From the NCBI RefSeq assembly GCF_001941965.1, contig NZ_MKZO01000006.1, forward strand, positions 62,001 to 126,000: a DNA stretch of 64,000 nucleotides. Reading direction: 5' to 3'. The notes under the pieces were generated by a model, which had not been told where the DNA came from, ran no database searches, and saw only the letters and a list, made by a program, of their open reading frames with translations. Shown one piece after another: positions 45,993 to 55,866 of this stretch. A program made the translations under genes and the position numbers. Position 1 is the stretch's first letter; the number at the start of each line of letters is the position of its first letter. The stretch comes from Pseudomonas putida (lineage in GTDB: Bacteria > Pseudomonadota > Gammaproteobacteria > Pseudomonadales > Pseudomonadaceae).

Positions 45993-46433
45993 ATGCGTGA
46001 AAGGAAATCCGCCCGCCTGTTGGTCCTCGACCCTGAGGATCGGGTCCTGCTGTTCCACTTCGTGCACAAGGGCGATGCCCTCGATGGCAGCGATCACTGG
46101 GCCTCGCCCGGTGGTGGCCTGGAGGAGGGGGAGAGCTTCAGGGATGCGGCGATTCGCGAGCTGTACGAGGAAACCGGGATCCGCACCGAGGAGGTCGGCG
46201 AGCCGGTGGCCGAGCGGCGTTTCGTCATGCGTCTGCCCAGTGGTGAGAATGTGATCTCCATGGAACGTTACTACCGTGTACAGGCCGGGTCGCAGCAGCT
46301 CAGTCGTGAAGGCTGGACCGCGCATGAGCAGAAGGTGATGGCGGCGCATCATTGGTGGTCGGCGGAGGAATTGCGCACGACCACTGCCACGGTTTATCCG
46401 GAACGCCTGCTGGAGATGCTAGGGCATGCTTGA
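45993..46433 (+). CDS. Nudix hydrolase
   Basis: The protein has 146 residues. The Nudix box (G-x5-E-x7-R-E-U-x-E-E-x-G-U) is intact: it begins GGGLEEGES near residue 40 and ends RELYEETGI near 62, with the metal-binding Glu residues in place. Such enzymes hydrolyse nucleoside diphosphates linked to another group. A purine-rich GGAAAAGGA lies upstream of the start. It stands alone between a terminator and a REP cluster. The substrate is unknown. Confidence 0.9.
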   Translation: MRERKSARLLVLDPEDRVLLFHFVHKGDALDGSDHWASPGGGLEEGESFRDAAIRELYEETGIRTEEVGEPVAERRFVMRLPSGENVISMERYYRVQAGSQQLSREGWTAHEQKVMAAHHWWSAEELRTTTATVYPERLLEMLGHA

Positions 46434-46465
46434 GAAGTCAGGAGGATTTTCGGGTGATCTTTCGG

Positions 46466-46680
46466 GCCTCATCGCTGGCAAGCCAGCTCCCACAGGGTCC
46501 TGAGTCATCCATAGAACCTGTGCCCGGCGCGGACCTTGTTTGGGCGCCGAACCGCCGCGATTGCTATGGTGAACTCACTGCCGCAATCGCGGGTGAACCC
46601 GCTCCCACAGGGGCCTGAGTCATCCACAGAACCTGTGCCTGGCGCGGACCCTGTGGGAGCTGGCTTGCCAGCGATGAGGC
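46466..46680. repeat. Compound REP cluster with tandem duplication
   Basis: Two outer GCTGGC-type REPs in opposite orientation (46468-46495 and 46651-46678) enclose a GCGGG-type pair (about 46555-46608). A direct repeat of about 37 bases starting CCTGAGTCATCCA lies at 46499-46535 and again at 46614-46650, with three differences. Two REP families and a duplicated linker point to stepwise insertion or recombination. It separates the Nudix gene from a LysR gene. Confidence 0.85.
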
Positions 46681-46683
46681 CCT

Positions 46684-47544
46684 TCAGGTCGCCGCCACCC
46701 TCAGGGTCTTGACCAGTAACCCATGCAGCCGGTCCACCGGCTGCGAGCCCTGCGACGCCCGGCTTCGATACACCGCCACCGCCATCGGTTCCAGCGGCCC
46801 CAGCCCATGCTCGGCGCCGAGAATCTCCAGATGCTCCGGCACACTGCACCGCGTCAGCACCGCCACCGCCAGGCCACTTTCCACTGCGGCGATCTGCCCG
46901 GCCAGGCTCGAACTGTTGTACACCACCCGGTAATCCCGCCCTTGCAACGCCAGCGAGTTGATCGCGCAACGCCGCGCCAGGCTGGTGCTTTCATAGGTGG
47001 CAATGGGCAGCGGATCACGCCGCCAGATATCGAACTGCGGCGAGCCGACCCAGACCATCGGCTCATGGAACAGCAGCGTCCCGCGCCGGGCGTGATCCCG
47101 TGAGACCAGCGCCAGATCCAGGTCATTGCGTTCGATCCGCGGGATCAGCAAGGTCGATTGCTCGCAGTCCAGCTCGATCTCCACCGCGCCATAACGCAGG
47201 GCAAAACGCTTGAGCACCGGGGTCAGGTAGCGTGCGGCGTAGTCGTCCGGTACGCCAAGGCGGATGCGCCCGGTCAGCTCGTCGCCATGGAAGACCTGCT
47301 GCGCATCGTTGTGCAGGTCGAGGATGCGCCGGGCATAACCCAGCAGTAGCTGGCCGTCCGGGGTGAGCTGCTGCTGTCGCGCATCGCGCACCAGCAACTG
47401 TCGGCCCACCGCCGCTTCGAGCTTCTTCAACTGCATGCTCACCGCCGATTGCGAACGATGGACCTCCGGCGCGGCATTGGACAGCGAGCCGGTATCGACC
47501 ACGGCGACGAAGCACTTGAGCCAGTCGATCTGCAGGTCCTGCAT
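46684..47544 (-). CDS. LysR-family transcriptional regulator, divergent from azlCD
   Basis: The protein has 286 residues. The winged helix is LKCFVAVVDTGSLSNAAPEVHRSQSAVSMQLKKLE (about 8-42), with an effector domain from about 90 (GRIRLGVPDDYAARYL). The start at 47544 is nine bases after GGAG; a Met two codons earlier sits too close to it. It is divergent from azlC with 128 bases between starts and so is the probable regulator of the branched-chain amino acid exporter. Confidence 0.9.
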   Translation of the reverse strand: MQDLQIDWLKCFVAVVDTGSLSNAAPEVHRSQSAVSMQLKKLEAAVGRQLLVRDARQQQLTPDGQLLLGYARRILDLHNDAQQVFHGDELTGRIRLGVPDDYAARYLTPVLKRFALRYGAVEIELDCEQSTLLIPRIERNDLDLALVSRDHARRGTLLFHEPMVWVGSPQFDIWRRDPLPIATYESTSLARRCAINSLALQGRDYRVVYNSSSLAGQIAAVESGLAVAVLTRCSVPEHLEILGAEHGLGPLEPMAVAVYRSRASQGSQPVDRLHGLLVKTLRVAAT

Positions 47545-47672
47545 AAGCATGCACTCCGCTGTATTCGGTAAACGAATGGGTTGGTCGCGTAATATGCGCT
47601 TTTCGCAATGGCGTGTCTGCTGGATAGTGGCTGGCGTCCGTACATGCACGATTTAAAAACAGGAGAGAGTTT

Positions 47673-48383
47673 GTGTTATCGGTAGCCAAAGGCTCCACGC
47701 AGTTGGGGTACAACGAGATCCGCGACGGCTTCAGGCTGTTGCTGCCGATCTCCATGTTCGTGGTGGTGTTCGGCCTGGCCTTTGGCCTGGCCGCCGCCCA
47801 GGTCGGCCTCGACCAAGGCACCATCCTGTGGATGAGCACCCTGGTCTTCGCCGGCGCCTCGCAGTTCGCCGCCCTCGACCTGTGGGGCGCCCAGGTGCCG
47901 CTGGTGCCGCTGATCGTCACCGTGTTCGCCATCAATGCCCGCCACCTGCTGATGGGCGCGACCCTCTATCCCTGGCTGCGCGAGCTGCCGGTCGCACGGC
48001 GCTACGGGATCATGCTGGTGGTCTCCGATGCCAACTGGGCCATGTCGATGCAGGCGTTGTCCGCTGGCAAGCCGGGGTTGGGCATTCTCTTCGGTGGCGG
48101 CCTGGCGCTGTGGTCGACCTGGATCCTCGGCACCTGGCTCGGCCTGTACTTCGGTAACCTGGTGGCCGATCCGGTGAGCTGGGGCCTGGACATGGTCATG
48201 GGCTGCTTCCTGTTGTCCATGGTGGTGGGCGGCAAGAAGGACCTGCGCATGCTGCTGATCTGGGGCGTGGCCGCCGGTTCCGCGCTGCTTGCTTATCGTT
48301 ACCTGCCGGAAAACAGCCATGTGGTGGTCGGCGCCCTGGCCGGCGGCATCGTCGGTGCGATCTGGATGGAGAAGCAGAAATGA
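47673..48383 (+). CDS. azlC: AzlC family branched-chain amino acid exporter subunit
   Basis: This membrane protein of 236 residues has the AzlC marks GYNEIRDGFRLLLPISMFVVVFG, MSTLVFAGASQFAALDLWG and INARHLLMGATLYPWLRELP. With AzlD it exports branched-chain amino acids or analogues. The start is GTG 47673 with AGGAGAG five to eight bases upstream. It overlaps azlD by four bases (ATGA), so the two subunits are translated together. Confidence 0.92.
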   Translation: MLSVAKGSTQLGYNEIRDGFRLLLPISMFVVVFGLAFGLAAAQVGLDQGTILWMSTLVFAGASQFAALDLWGAQVPLVPLIVTVFAINARHLLMGATLYPWLRELPVARRYGIMLVVSDANWAMSMQALSAGKPGLGILFGGGLALWSTWILGTWLGLYFGNLVADPVSWGLDMVMGCFLLSMVVGGKKDLRMLLIWGVAAGSALLAYRYLPENSHVVVGALAGGIVGAIWMEKQK

Positions 48384-48688
48384 CTATCGAAACCACGGGC
48401 CATGGCCCGCTGATCCTGGTCCTGATCATGGCCGTCGTGACCCTGGCGACTCGCTGGGGCGGGGTCTTCGTGATGTCCTTCGTGCCGATCAACTACCGCG
48501 TGCAGCAGTTCATCGGCGCCATGTCCGGCTCGGTACTGGTGGCGGTACTGACGCCCCTGGCGGTCAGTGGCGACAACGGTGCCCGGGTGGCCCTGGCGAG
48601 CACCGCCGTGGTCATGCTGCTGGTGAAGAAACCGCTGCCGGCAATCGCCGCCGGCATCATCGCAGCGGCCGTGTTCCGCCACCTCTGA
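48380..48688 (+). CDS. azlD: AzlD family branched-chain amino acid exporter subunit
   Basis: This 102-residue protein has three or four hydrophobic segments and the AzlD pattern LATRWGGVFVMSFVPINYRVQQFI, AMSGSVLVAVLTPLAV and VVMLLVKKPLPAIAAG. It overlaps azlC by four bases and is followed by a GC-rich hairpin. It is the small partner of AzlC. Confidence 0.9.
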   Translation: MTIETTGHGPLILVLIMAVVTLATRWGGVFVMSFVPINYRVQQFIGAMSGSVLVAVLTPLAVSGDNGARVALASTAVVMLLVKKPLPAIAAGIIAAAVFRHL

Positions 48689-48696
48689 ACCGTCCG

Positions 48697-48716
48697 GCGC
48701 CCTCCCGCGAGGGCGC
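48697..48716 (+). terminator. Hairpin after azlD
   Basis: GCGCCCTC-CCGC-GAGGGCGC has an 8-bp perfect stem nine bases after the azlD stop; only TTT at a distance follows. It is a probable weak terminator. The remaining bases to 48897 show no gene and hold the upstream region of the MFS gene. Confidence 0.55.
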
Positions 48717-48897
48717 TGGATTTCCGCCAGCCGCCTATTACGCTTAACCCTGCGTGCAACGCGAGGCCGTCCGCCTGTTCCCCAGGCCCGGCGCAGTCCG
48801 TGATCCGATGTCATCAGCCTTTTTGAATGGCCAGAGTGCGTATGGATTCATCAGCGGGATGCTCCGGCCTACAAGAACAAAAACGGAGAACACCTTC

Positions 48898-50583
48898 ATG
48901 GCGGTAACCTACGGCACTTCGACGCCCACGCCGGGCAGCACGTCCGGCAAAGGCATCACCCACGACGAGCGCAAGGTGATCTTCGCCTCGTCCCTCGGTA
49001 CGGTCTTCGAGTGGTACGACTTCTACCTGTATGGCTCCCTGGCGGCGATCATCGCCAAGCATTTCTTCGCCGGGGTCAATGAAACCACCGCCTTCATCTT
49101 CGCCCTGCTGGCGTTCGCCGCCGGCTTCGCGGTGCGACCGTTCGGCGCCATCGTCTTCGGCCGCCTCGGTGACATGATCGGGCGCAAGCACACCTTCCTG
49201 ATCACCATCATCATCATGGGCGTGTCCACCGCCATCGTCGGCCTGCTGCCCAGCTACGCGACGATCGGCGTGGCGGCGCCGATCATCCTTATTACCCTGC
49301 GCCTGTTGCAGGGCCTGGCACTCGGCGGCGAGTACGGCGGCGCGGCGACCTATGTGGCGGAACACGCGCCACCCGGCAAGCGCGGCTTCTTCACCTCGTG
49401 GATCCAGACCACCGCGACCCTCGGCCTGTTCCTCTCGCTGCTGGTGATCCTCGCCTGCCGCACCGCCCTTGGCACCGAGGCCTTCGAGGCCTGGGGCTGG
49501 CGGATTCCGTTCCTGCTGTCGATCCTCCTGCTGGCGGTGTCGGTGTATATCCGCCTGCAACTGCACGAGTCGCCGGTGTTCAACAAGATGAAGGCCGAAG
49601 GCAAGGCGTCCAAGGCGCCGCTGACCGAATCCTTCGCCCGCTGGGACAACCTGAAAGTGGTGATCATGTCGCTGCTCGGCGGCACCGCCGGCCAGGCCGT
49701 GGTCTGGTACACCGGGCAGTTCTATGCGCTGTTCTTCCTTCTGCAAACGTTGAAGATCGACCCGCAGACCGCCAACCTGCTGATCGCCGGTTCCTTGCTG
49801 ATCGGCACGCCGTTCTTCGTGATCTTCGGCAGCCTGTCGGACCGGATCGGACGCAAGAAGATCATCATGGCCGGCTGCATCCTCGCCGCGCTGACCTACT
49901 TCCCGATCTTCAAGGGCCTGACCGAATTCGGTAACCCGGATATCTACACGGCGCAGCAGCAGAACCCGGTGACGGTGATCGCCGATCCTGCGCAGTGCTC
50001 GTTCCAGTTCGACCCGGTGGGCAAGGCGCGCTTCACCAGCTCCTGCGACGTGGCCAAGAGCCTGCTGGCCAAGCGGGCGATTCCCTATGAGAACGAGGCG
50101 GGCGAGCCGGGTGCGGTGGCGCAGATCCGCATCGGCAACAAGATGATGCCGAGCTTCGAAGGCAGCAGCCTGCCGGCGGCGGAATTCAAGGCGGCCAATG
50201 ACGGCTTTACCGCCTCCCTGGGTGCGGCGCTGAAGGAAGCCGGTTACCCGGAAAAGGCCGACCCCGCCAAGACCAACTACCCGATGGTGCTGCTGCTCCT
50301 GACCATTCTCGTGATCTACGTGACCATGGTCTACGGCCCGATCGCCGCCTGGCTGGTGGAGCTGTTCCCGGCGCGGATCCGCTACACCTCGATGTCCCTG
50401 CCGTACCACATCGGCAATGGCTGGTTCGGTGGCTTCCTGCCGACGGTGGCCTTCGCCATGGTCGCGGCGACCGGGGATATCTACTACGGGCTCTGGTACC
50501 CGATCGTCATTGCGGTGATGACGGCGGTGCTGGGGATCTTCTTCATGCCTGAGACCAAGGATCGGGATATCAGTCATACCTGA
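48898..50583 (+). CDS. MHS-type MFS transporter with enlarged periplasmic loop
   Basis: The protein has 561 residues. Metabolite:H+ symporter marks are ASSLGTVFEWYDFYLYGSLA, GRLGDMIGRKHTFL, LGGEYGGAATYVAEHAP and, in the second half, GSLSDRIGRKKI and ELFPARIRYTSMSLPYHIGNGWFGG. Between the spans following GSLSDRIGRKK there is an insert of about 110 residues (roughly 345-460) with two Cys, predicted to be outside the membrane. Proteins of this size class are common in Pseudomonas. The start at 48898 has GGAG nine bases upstream; the longer frame is not supported. The substrate is unknown. Confidence 0.9.
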   Translation: MAVTYGTSTPTPGSTSGKGITHDERKVIFASSLGTVFEWYDFYLYGSLAAIIAKHFFAGVNETTAFIFALLAFAAGFAVRPFGAIVFGRLGDMIGRKHTFLITIIIMGVSTAIVGLLPSYATIGVAAPIILITLRLLQGLALGGEYGGAATYVAEHAPPGKRGFFTSWIQTTATLGLFLSLLVILACRTALGTEAFEAWGWRIPFLLSILLLAVSVYIRLQLHESPVFNKMKAEGKASKAPLTESFARWDNLKVVIMSLLGGTAGQAVVWYTGQFYALFFLLQTLKIDPQTANLLIAGSLLIGTPFFVIFGSLSDRIGRKKIIMAGCILAALTYFPIFKGLTEFGNPDIYTAQQQNPVTVIADPAQCSFQFDPVGKARFTSSCDVAKSLLAKRAIPYENEAGEPGAVAQIRIGNKMMPSFEGSSLPAAEFKAANDGFTASLGAALKEAGYPEKADPAKTNYPMVLLLLTILVIYVTMVYGPIAAWLVELFPARIRYTSMSLPYHIGNGWFGGFLPTVAFAMVAATGDIYYGLWYPIVIAVMTAVLGIFFMPETKDRDISHT

Positions 50584-50597
50584 GGTGTTCTTGAGGG

Positions 50598-50670
50598 CCT
50601 CATCGCTGGCAAGCCAGCTCCCACAGGGGGCGCGTAACCTGTGGGAGCTGGCTTGCCAGCGATAGGGTCC
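50598..50670. repeat. REPIN, GCTGGC-type
   Basis: The arms near 50601-50625 and 50641-50663 are inverted copies of the GTGGGAGCTGGCTTGCCAGC core with a short centre. It lies between the convergent ends of the MFS gene and the peptide-binding protein gene. Confidence 0.9.
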
Positions 50671-50677
50671 TCACACA

Positions 50678-52255
50678 CTATACATCTTCCTTGAGCCAGA
50701 GCTGATCAAACCGCCACGTCGGAAACAGCGTCCTCTCCGCCGCCGCCCCACCCACCTTGCGCGAGAACCCGTCCACCAGGTTCGCATAGCCCCACACCAG
50801 CATCCCCCCACGCTCGTACTGGATCCGCTGCGCCTCATGCACCAGCGGCTTGCGCTTCTCCAGATCCGGCTCGGCCAGCGCCTGCAGGAACAGCTCGGAA
50901 AACCGCGGATCGTCGAAGTGGGTCTTGTTCGCCACCGACACCGGTGCATCGGCATGCAGGGCACAGGTGAGGAAGGGCGCGCCGATGCTGCCGCCGGTGC
51001 TGAAGGTCCATTCGGTATGCTGCGGCCCGTTGAAGGTCGCCGCATCCACCTGGCGCACCTTGATCTGCACCCCGGCCTTGCGCGCCTGCTCGGCAAATAC
51101 CAGGGCCGAGGACAGAGACACGCCTTCCTGCTCGGCGACCAGCTCCAGCTCCAGGTTCTCCTGACCCGCTTCGCGCAGCAGGGTCCGGGCCTTTTCCAGA
51201 TCCTGGCGACGCGGCGGGATGCTCTGGTCGAAGGTCGGATCGTTGGGCGCATACAGGTCGTTGGCCGGTCGTCCCTGGCCATTGAGCACCCGCGCTACCA
51301 GCTCCTCGCGATCCGCCAGCAGGCGGAAGGCCTGGCGTACCCGGGGATCGTCGAACGGCGCCTTCTGCGTGTTCATGTCGAAGCCCAGCCAGTTGCCGGT
51401 CACCGAGGTCAGCACCTGCACCCGCGGATCGTTCTCGATTAGGCGCAGGTGCTCGGCGGCCAGGGCATTGGCCATGTCCAGTTGGCCGGCCTTGAGTGCG
51501 GCGAGGCGCGAGGTCTGGTCCTTGAAGCCGATGATTTCCAGCTCGTCGGCATAGGGCCGGCCGGACTTGTAGTAGTTCTCGAAGCGGGTGAACAGCGAGC
51601 GCTGGCCGGCAGAGAAGCTCTTGAACTTGTACGGCCCGGCGCCCACCGGGTTGGTCACCGGGTGATAGTCCACCGGCACGATGCCGCCGAAATTCACCCA
51701 GGTTTCCGGCAGCGGCACGAAGCCCGCGCCGTCCTTGAAGCGCACGCGCAGGGTACGTTCATCGAGCTTCTGCAGGTTGTCGCGGTCGATCCAGTGCAGC
51801 AGGGCGGCGTAGGGCGAGGCCAGTTGCGGGTCGGTCAGGCGGCGGATGGAGAACAGCAAATCCTCGGAATCGATGGTCTTGCCGTGATGGAACTCCAGAT
51901 CCTTGTGCAGGCGCAGGGTCCAGACCTTGCCATCCGGGCTGACCTCGGCCTCTTCGGCCAGGGCCAGGCGCGGCAGCATGTTCTCGTCCCACTCCCAGAG
52001 CTTGCTGTACAGGGCGAAGCCGCGAATGATGCCGCTGCCGACCGGCTTGTGGGCGTCGAGGTTGCCGGCCTGATTGCCGTCGAGGATGCCCAGGCGCAGG
52101 CGCCCGCCGTAGCGCGGGCCCTGGTCCATGGCGGCGCTGCCGGGCTGGCTGTCATCGCCGCAACCGGCCAGCAGGCTGCCGCCCAGGGCCAGGCCACCGA
52201 GGGCCAGGCTGTTGCCGAGGAAGCGGCGGCGGGTGAAGGGAGGGTGGGACGTCAT
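50678..52255 (-). CDS. ABC transporter solute-binding protein, peptide/nickel (SBP_bac_5) type, Tat-lipoprotein signal
   Basis: The protein has 525 residues. The N-terminus has a Tat motif TRRRFLG followed by a hydrophobic stretch and lipobox LLAGC, so it should be a Tat-exported lipoprotein. The family core is visible: GKVWTLRLHKDLEFHHGKTIDSEDLLFSI and later VRQAFRLLADREELVARVLNG. It binds peptides or another small ligand for an ABC importer, but no permease or ATPase gene is next to it: the neighbours are a REPIN and a divergent kinase. It may serve a transporter encoded elsewhere. Confidence 0.9.
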   Translation of the reverse strand: MTSHPPFTRRRFLGNSLALGGLALGGSLLAGCGDDSQPGSAAMDQGPRYGGRLRLGILDGNQAGNLDAHKPVGSGIIRGFALYSKLWEWDENMLPRLALAEEAEVSPDGKVWTLRLHKDLEFHHGKTIDSEDLLFSIRRLTDPQLASPYAALLHWIDRDNLQKLDERTLRVRFKDGAGFVPLPETWVNFGGIVPVDYHPVTNPVGAGPYKFKSFSAGQRSLFTRFENYYKSGRPYADELEIIGFKDQTSRLAALKAGQLDMANALAAEHLRLIENDPRVQVLTSVTGNWLGFDMNTQKAPFDDPRVRQAFRLLADREELVARVLNGQGRPANDLYAPNDPTFDQSIPPRRQDLEKARTLLREAGQENLELELVAEQEGVSLSSALVFAEQARKAGVQIKVRQVDAATFNGPQHTEWTFSTGGSIGAPFLTCALHADAPVSVANKTHFDDPRFSELFLQALAEPDLEKRKPLVHEAQRIQYERGGMLVWGYANLVDGFSRKVGGAAAERTLFPTWRFDQLWLKEDV

Positions 52256-52422
52256 GGCGTGGACCTGTGATTGCTGTGTGGGGCAGGGCAGAGCAGGTTT
52301 CGCGCCAGATGGCTGGAGGGCCCGGGTTTGCTGGGTTTGGGGCTGTGGTGTGATGGTCGGGCAGCAGTCAGGTGTTGCTGGGGCAGCAGGGGTTCAGCAG
52401 GTCGGGTTGTGTTGCTTTCGCT

Positions 52423-52454
52423 GGCCCTATCGCTGGCTTGCCAGCGATAGGGCC
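52423..52454. repeat. Solo REP-like palindrome in the 52256-52558 gap
   Basis: GGCCCTATCGCTGG (52423-52436) pairs with its complement at 52441-52454 around CTTG. It keeps the REP stem but lacks the GTGGGAG head. The 303-base gap shows no gene; it must hold the promoters of the two divergent genes. Confidence 0.7.
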
Positions 52455-52558
52455 CTCAAGAACACCAGCAATCTCCATCCCCGACATTCCGCCAATGGAC
52501 AACCCCATCCCCCGCTCCTTATCCTCCCGCCACTACATGAACAACAATTACAAAGCCC

Positions 52559-54286
52559 ATGGATGTCGAATTCCCCGCCGCTGCGCTGTGGCGCCGGTTT
52601 GCCCGGCCGCGGCGCAGCCTGGTCGCACGCTATACCCTGCTGTCCACCCTGGTGATGAGCGTGGCGCTGATCGCTTTGGCCGTGCTCTACGAACAACTGG
52701 CCAAGGACCTGCTCAACCGCCTGACCGGCGAACGCCTCGATGCCCAGGCGCTGTCCACCGCCAACCGGGTGTCGTCCTTCCTCGATGAGCGCTTCTACCA
52801 GCTTTCGGCCCTGTCCAATCACCCCAACATGCCGGACTTCATCGCCGACCCTGGCCATTCCGTCGGCGATATCGACGCGCTGCTGAAGCTGGAAAGCGAG
52901 CTGCCGTTCCTCTATGGCGTGCTGTTCTTCAACGACGACGAACGCCTGCTCAAAGTCCTGCCCGGCCCGGCAGCCTCGGGGGCGCCGTACTGGAGCAACG
53001 AGGACTGGTCCCTGGCCGGGCTGCCGCGGCAGAAGGTCGGCGATATCGAGGTGATCGGCCCGGCCTTGCCCCAGGCCGGACGCTCCGGCTGGCTGCTGAT
53101 CCGCAAGACCATCCGCAACGGCCGTACCGATCACCGGGTCAGCATCGGCCTGCACCTGCGCCTGGCCTCGCTCACTGAACTGCTGACCAGCGCCGGCCTC
53201 AGCGGGGTGGTGACGCCGTTGCTGCGGGTCCCCGGCGGGGCTTTCATCGATGCCACCGGGCGCCAGGTCGCCGCCCCCGATGACCTGCGTGAAGGCCCGG
53301 TGATCCTGCCCGGCTGGCAGGTGGTGTTCAGCGTGCAGCCGGACGCCATCCTCAAGCCGCTGGACGATGCGCGCTGGTGGCTGTATCTCGCCGCCGTCGG
53401 CTTCATCGCGTTCATCCTGGTGGTGTTCTTCACCCTGTCGCGGCAGTTGCGGGCGCGGGTCGGCACCCTGGTCGAGGGCGCCCACCAGCTGTCCATGGGC
53501 GACCTCGGCTACCGCCTGCCAGAGCAATCGAGCAACGACGAGATCGGCCGGGTGACCCGGGCCTTCAACGTCATGGCCGGGCGTCTGGCGGATGTCATGG
53601 AGCGCACCGTACGCTCGGAGAACCTCGCCGTGCTCGGCACCTTCGCCACTGGCGTAGCCCATGAAGTACGCAACCCCCTGGCGACCATGAAGACCACCGT
53701 CCAGGCCCTGCTGCGCCGCGAACCGGAAAGCGAGCGGCGCCTGCTGCTGAGTGACCTCGGCCAGGAGATCGACCGGCTGTCCCATGTCACCAGCGACCTG
53801 CTGGAGTACGGTCGCCCGCATCCGGCCAACCCGGACATCGTCGAGCTGCACGGCCTGTTCGAACGGGTGAAGCGGCAGATCGCCCCGGAAGCCGAAGCCC
53901 GTTCCATCCACTTCGACGCCAGCTGCGCCCCGGGCATCCGCCTGTTCGTCGACCCGGACCAGGCCCAGCAGATCCTGCTCAACCTGTGCCTGAACGCCGT
54001 GGAGGCCTGCACCCCCGGTAAGCGGGTCAGCCTCGCCGGACAGCGCACCGGCGAGCGCGTCCTGGTCAGCGTCAGCGACCAAGGCTGCGGTATCCCTGCC
54101 GACGCCCTGAAACGCGTGCGCCAACCCTTCTTCACCCTTAAACCCCGGGGCACCGGCCTCGGGCTGAGCATTTGCCAGCAACTGCTGGAAGCCAATGCAT
54201 CGCGAATGGAGATCGCGAGTACCGCCGGCAAGGGCACCGTGGTGACCCTGGACTTTCCCGCGCCTTGCCCGACCGATTTGAAGTGA
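52559..54286 (+). CDS. NtrB-like membrane sensor histidine kinase
   Basis: The protein has 575 residues. Membrane helix 1 is at about 24-44, a large periplasmic sensor region at about 45-272, helix 2 at about 273-293, HAMP at about 295-350, HisKA with GVAHEVRNPLATM (His368), and HATPase with N-box LLNLCLNAVEA and GTGLGLSICQQ. Kinases of this type partner sigma-54 activators, and the next gene, seven bases on, is exactly that. The periplasmic domain probably senses the compound taken up by the ABC system downstream. The start has no strong ribosome site, so a slightly different start is possible. Confidence 0.9.
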   Translation: MDVEFPAAALWRRFARPRRSLVARYTLLSTLVMSVALIALAVLYEQLAKDLLNRLTGERLDAQALSTANRVSSFLDERFYQLSALSNHPNMPDFIADPGHSVGDIDALLKLESELPFLYGVLFFNDDERLLKVLPGPAASGAPYWSNEDWSLAGLPRQKVGDIEVIGPALPQAGRSGWLLIRKTIRNGRTDHRVSIGLHLRLASLTELLTSAGLSGVVTPLLRVPGGAFIDATGRQVAAPDDLREGPVILPGWQVVFSVQPDAILKPLDDARWWLYLAAVGFIAFILVVFFTLSRQLRARVGTLVEGAHQLSMGDLGYRLPEQSSNDEIGRVTRAFNVMAGRLADVMERTVRSENLAVLGTFATGVAHEVRNPLATMKTTVQALLRREPESERRLLLSDLGQEIDRLSHVTSDLLEYGRPHPANPDIVELHGLFERVKRQIAPEAEARSIHFDASCAPGIRLFVDPDQAQQILLNLCLNAVEACTPGKRVSLAGQRTGERVLVSVSDQGCGIPADALKRVRQPFFTLKPRGTGLGLSICQQLLEANASRMEIASTAGKGTVVTLDFPAPCPTDLK

Positions 54287-54293
54287 GCCTGTG

Positions 54294-55627
<1,334 letters not shown>

Positions 55628-55637
<10 letters not shown>

Positions 55638-55690
55638 CCGCTCAAGCGCTCGCCCGCGCTGAGCGGCTACCGCTCAACGCTCCCCGCTCA
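55628..55690 (+). promoter_or_regulatory. Tandem dyads, probable NtrC-type enhancer (UAS)
   Basis: TGAGCG-N5-CGCTCA occurs at 55628-55644 and 55660-55676, 32 bases apart (three helical turns). A weaker copy at 55674-55690 has an intact CGCTCA half. The sites overlap the regulator stop and lie about 110-170 bases before the sigma-54 promoter, the usual enhancer distance. Confidence 0.75.
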
Positions 55691-55797
55691 ACGCCGTGGC
55701 ACACCGCGCCACGGCACCTCGATTTCGTCACAAGTAGCCGCGCAAAGCCTTGTTCCAGAGCGCTTGTGCGGTTTCTTATGCAGCGTCGCGCAGAGGC

Positions 55798-55813
55798 TGG
55801 CACAGCGTTTGCG
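55798..55813 (+). promoter_or_regulatory. Sigma-54 (-24/-12) promoter
   Basis: TGGCACAGCGTTTGCG matches the RpoN consensus TGGCAC-N5-TTGC, with GG and GC separated by exactly ten bases. It lies 53 bases before the first solute-binding-protein gene, and transcription should start near 55824. Confidence 0.88.
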
Positions 55814-55866
55814 ATAACCCTTCCGCTAACCACAAGAGGCGTCCACGAACGCCCCAAGGTATTTTC

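Noticed and set aside
48754..48897. Upstream extension of the MHS transporter by 48 residues
   Set aside because: It lacks a ribosome site and adds a non-conserved leader; ATG 48898 with GGAG fits the family start.
48814..50577. Minus-strand open frame (587 codons) opposite the MHS transporter
   Set aside because: Gln/Arg/Asp-rich shadow of a membrane-protein gene; no membrane or enzyme motif of its own.
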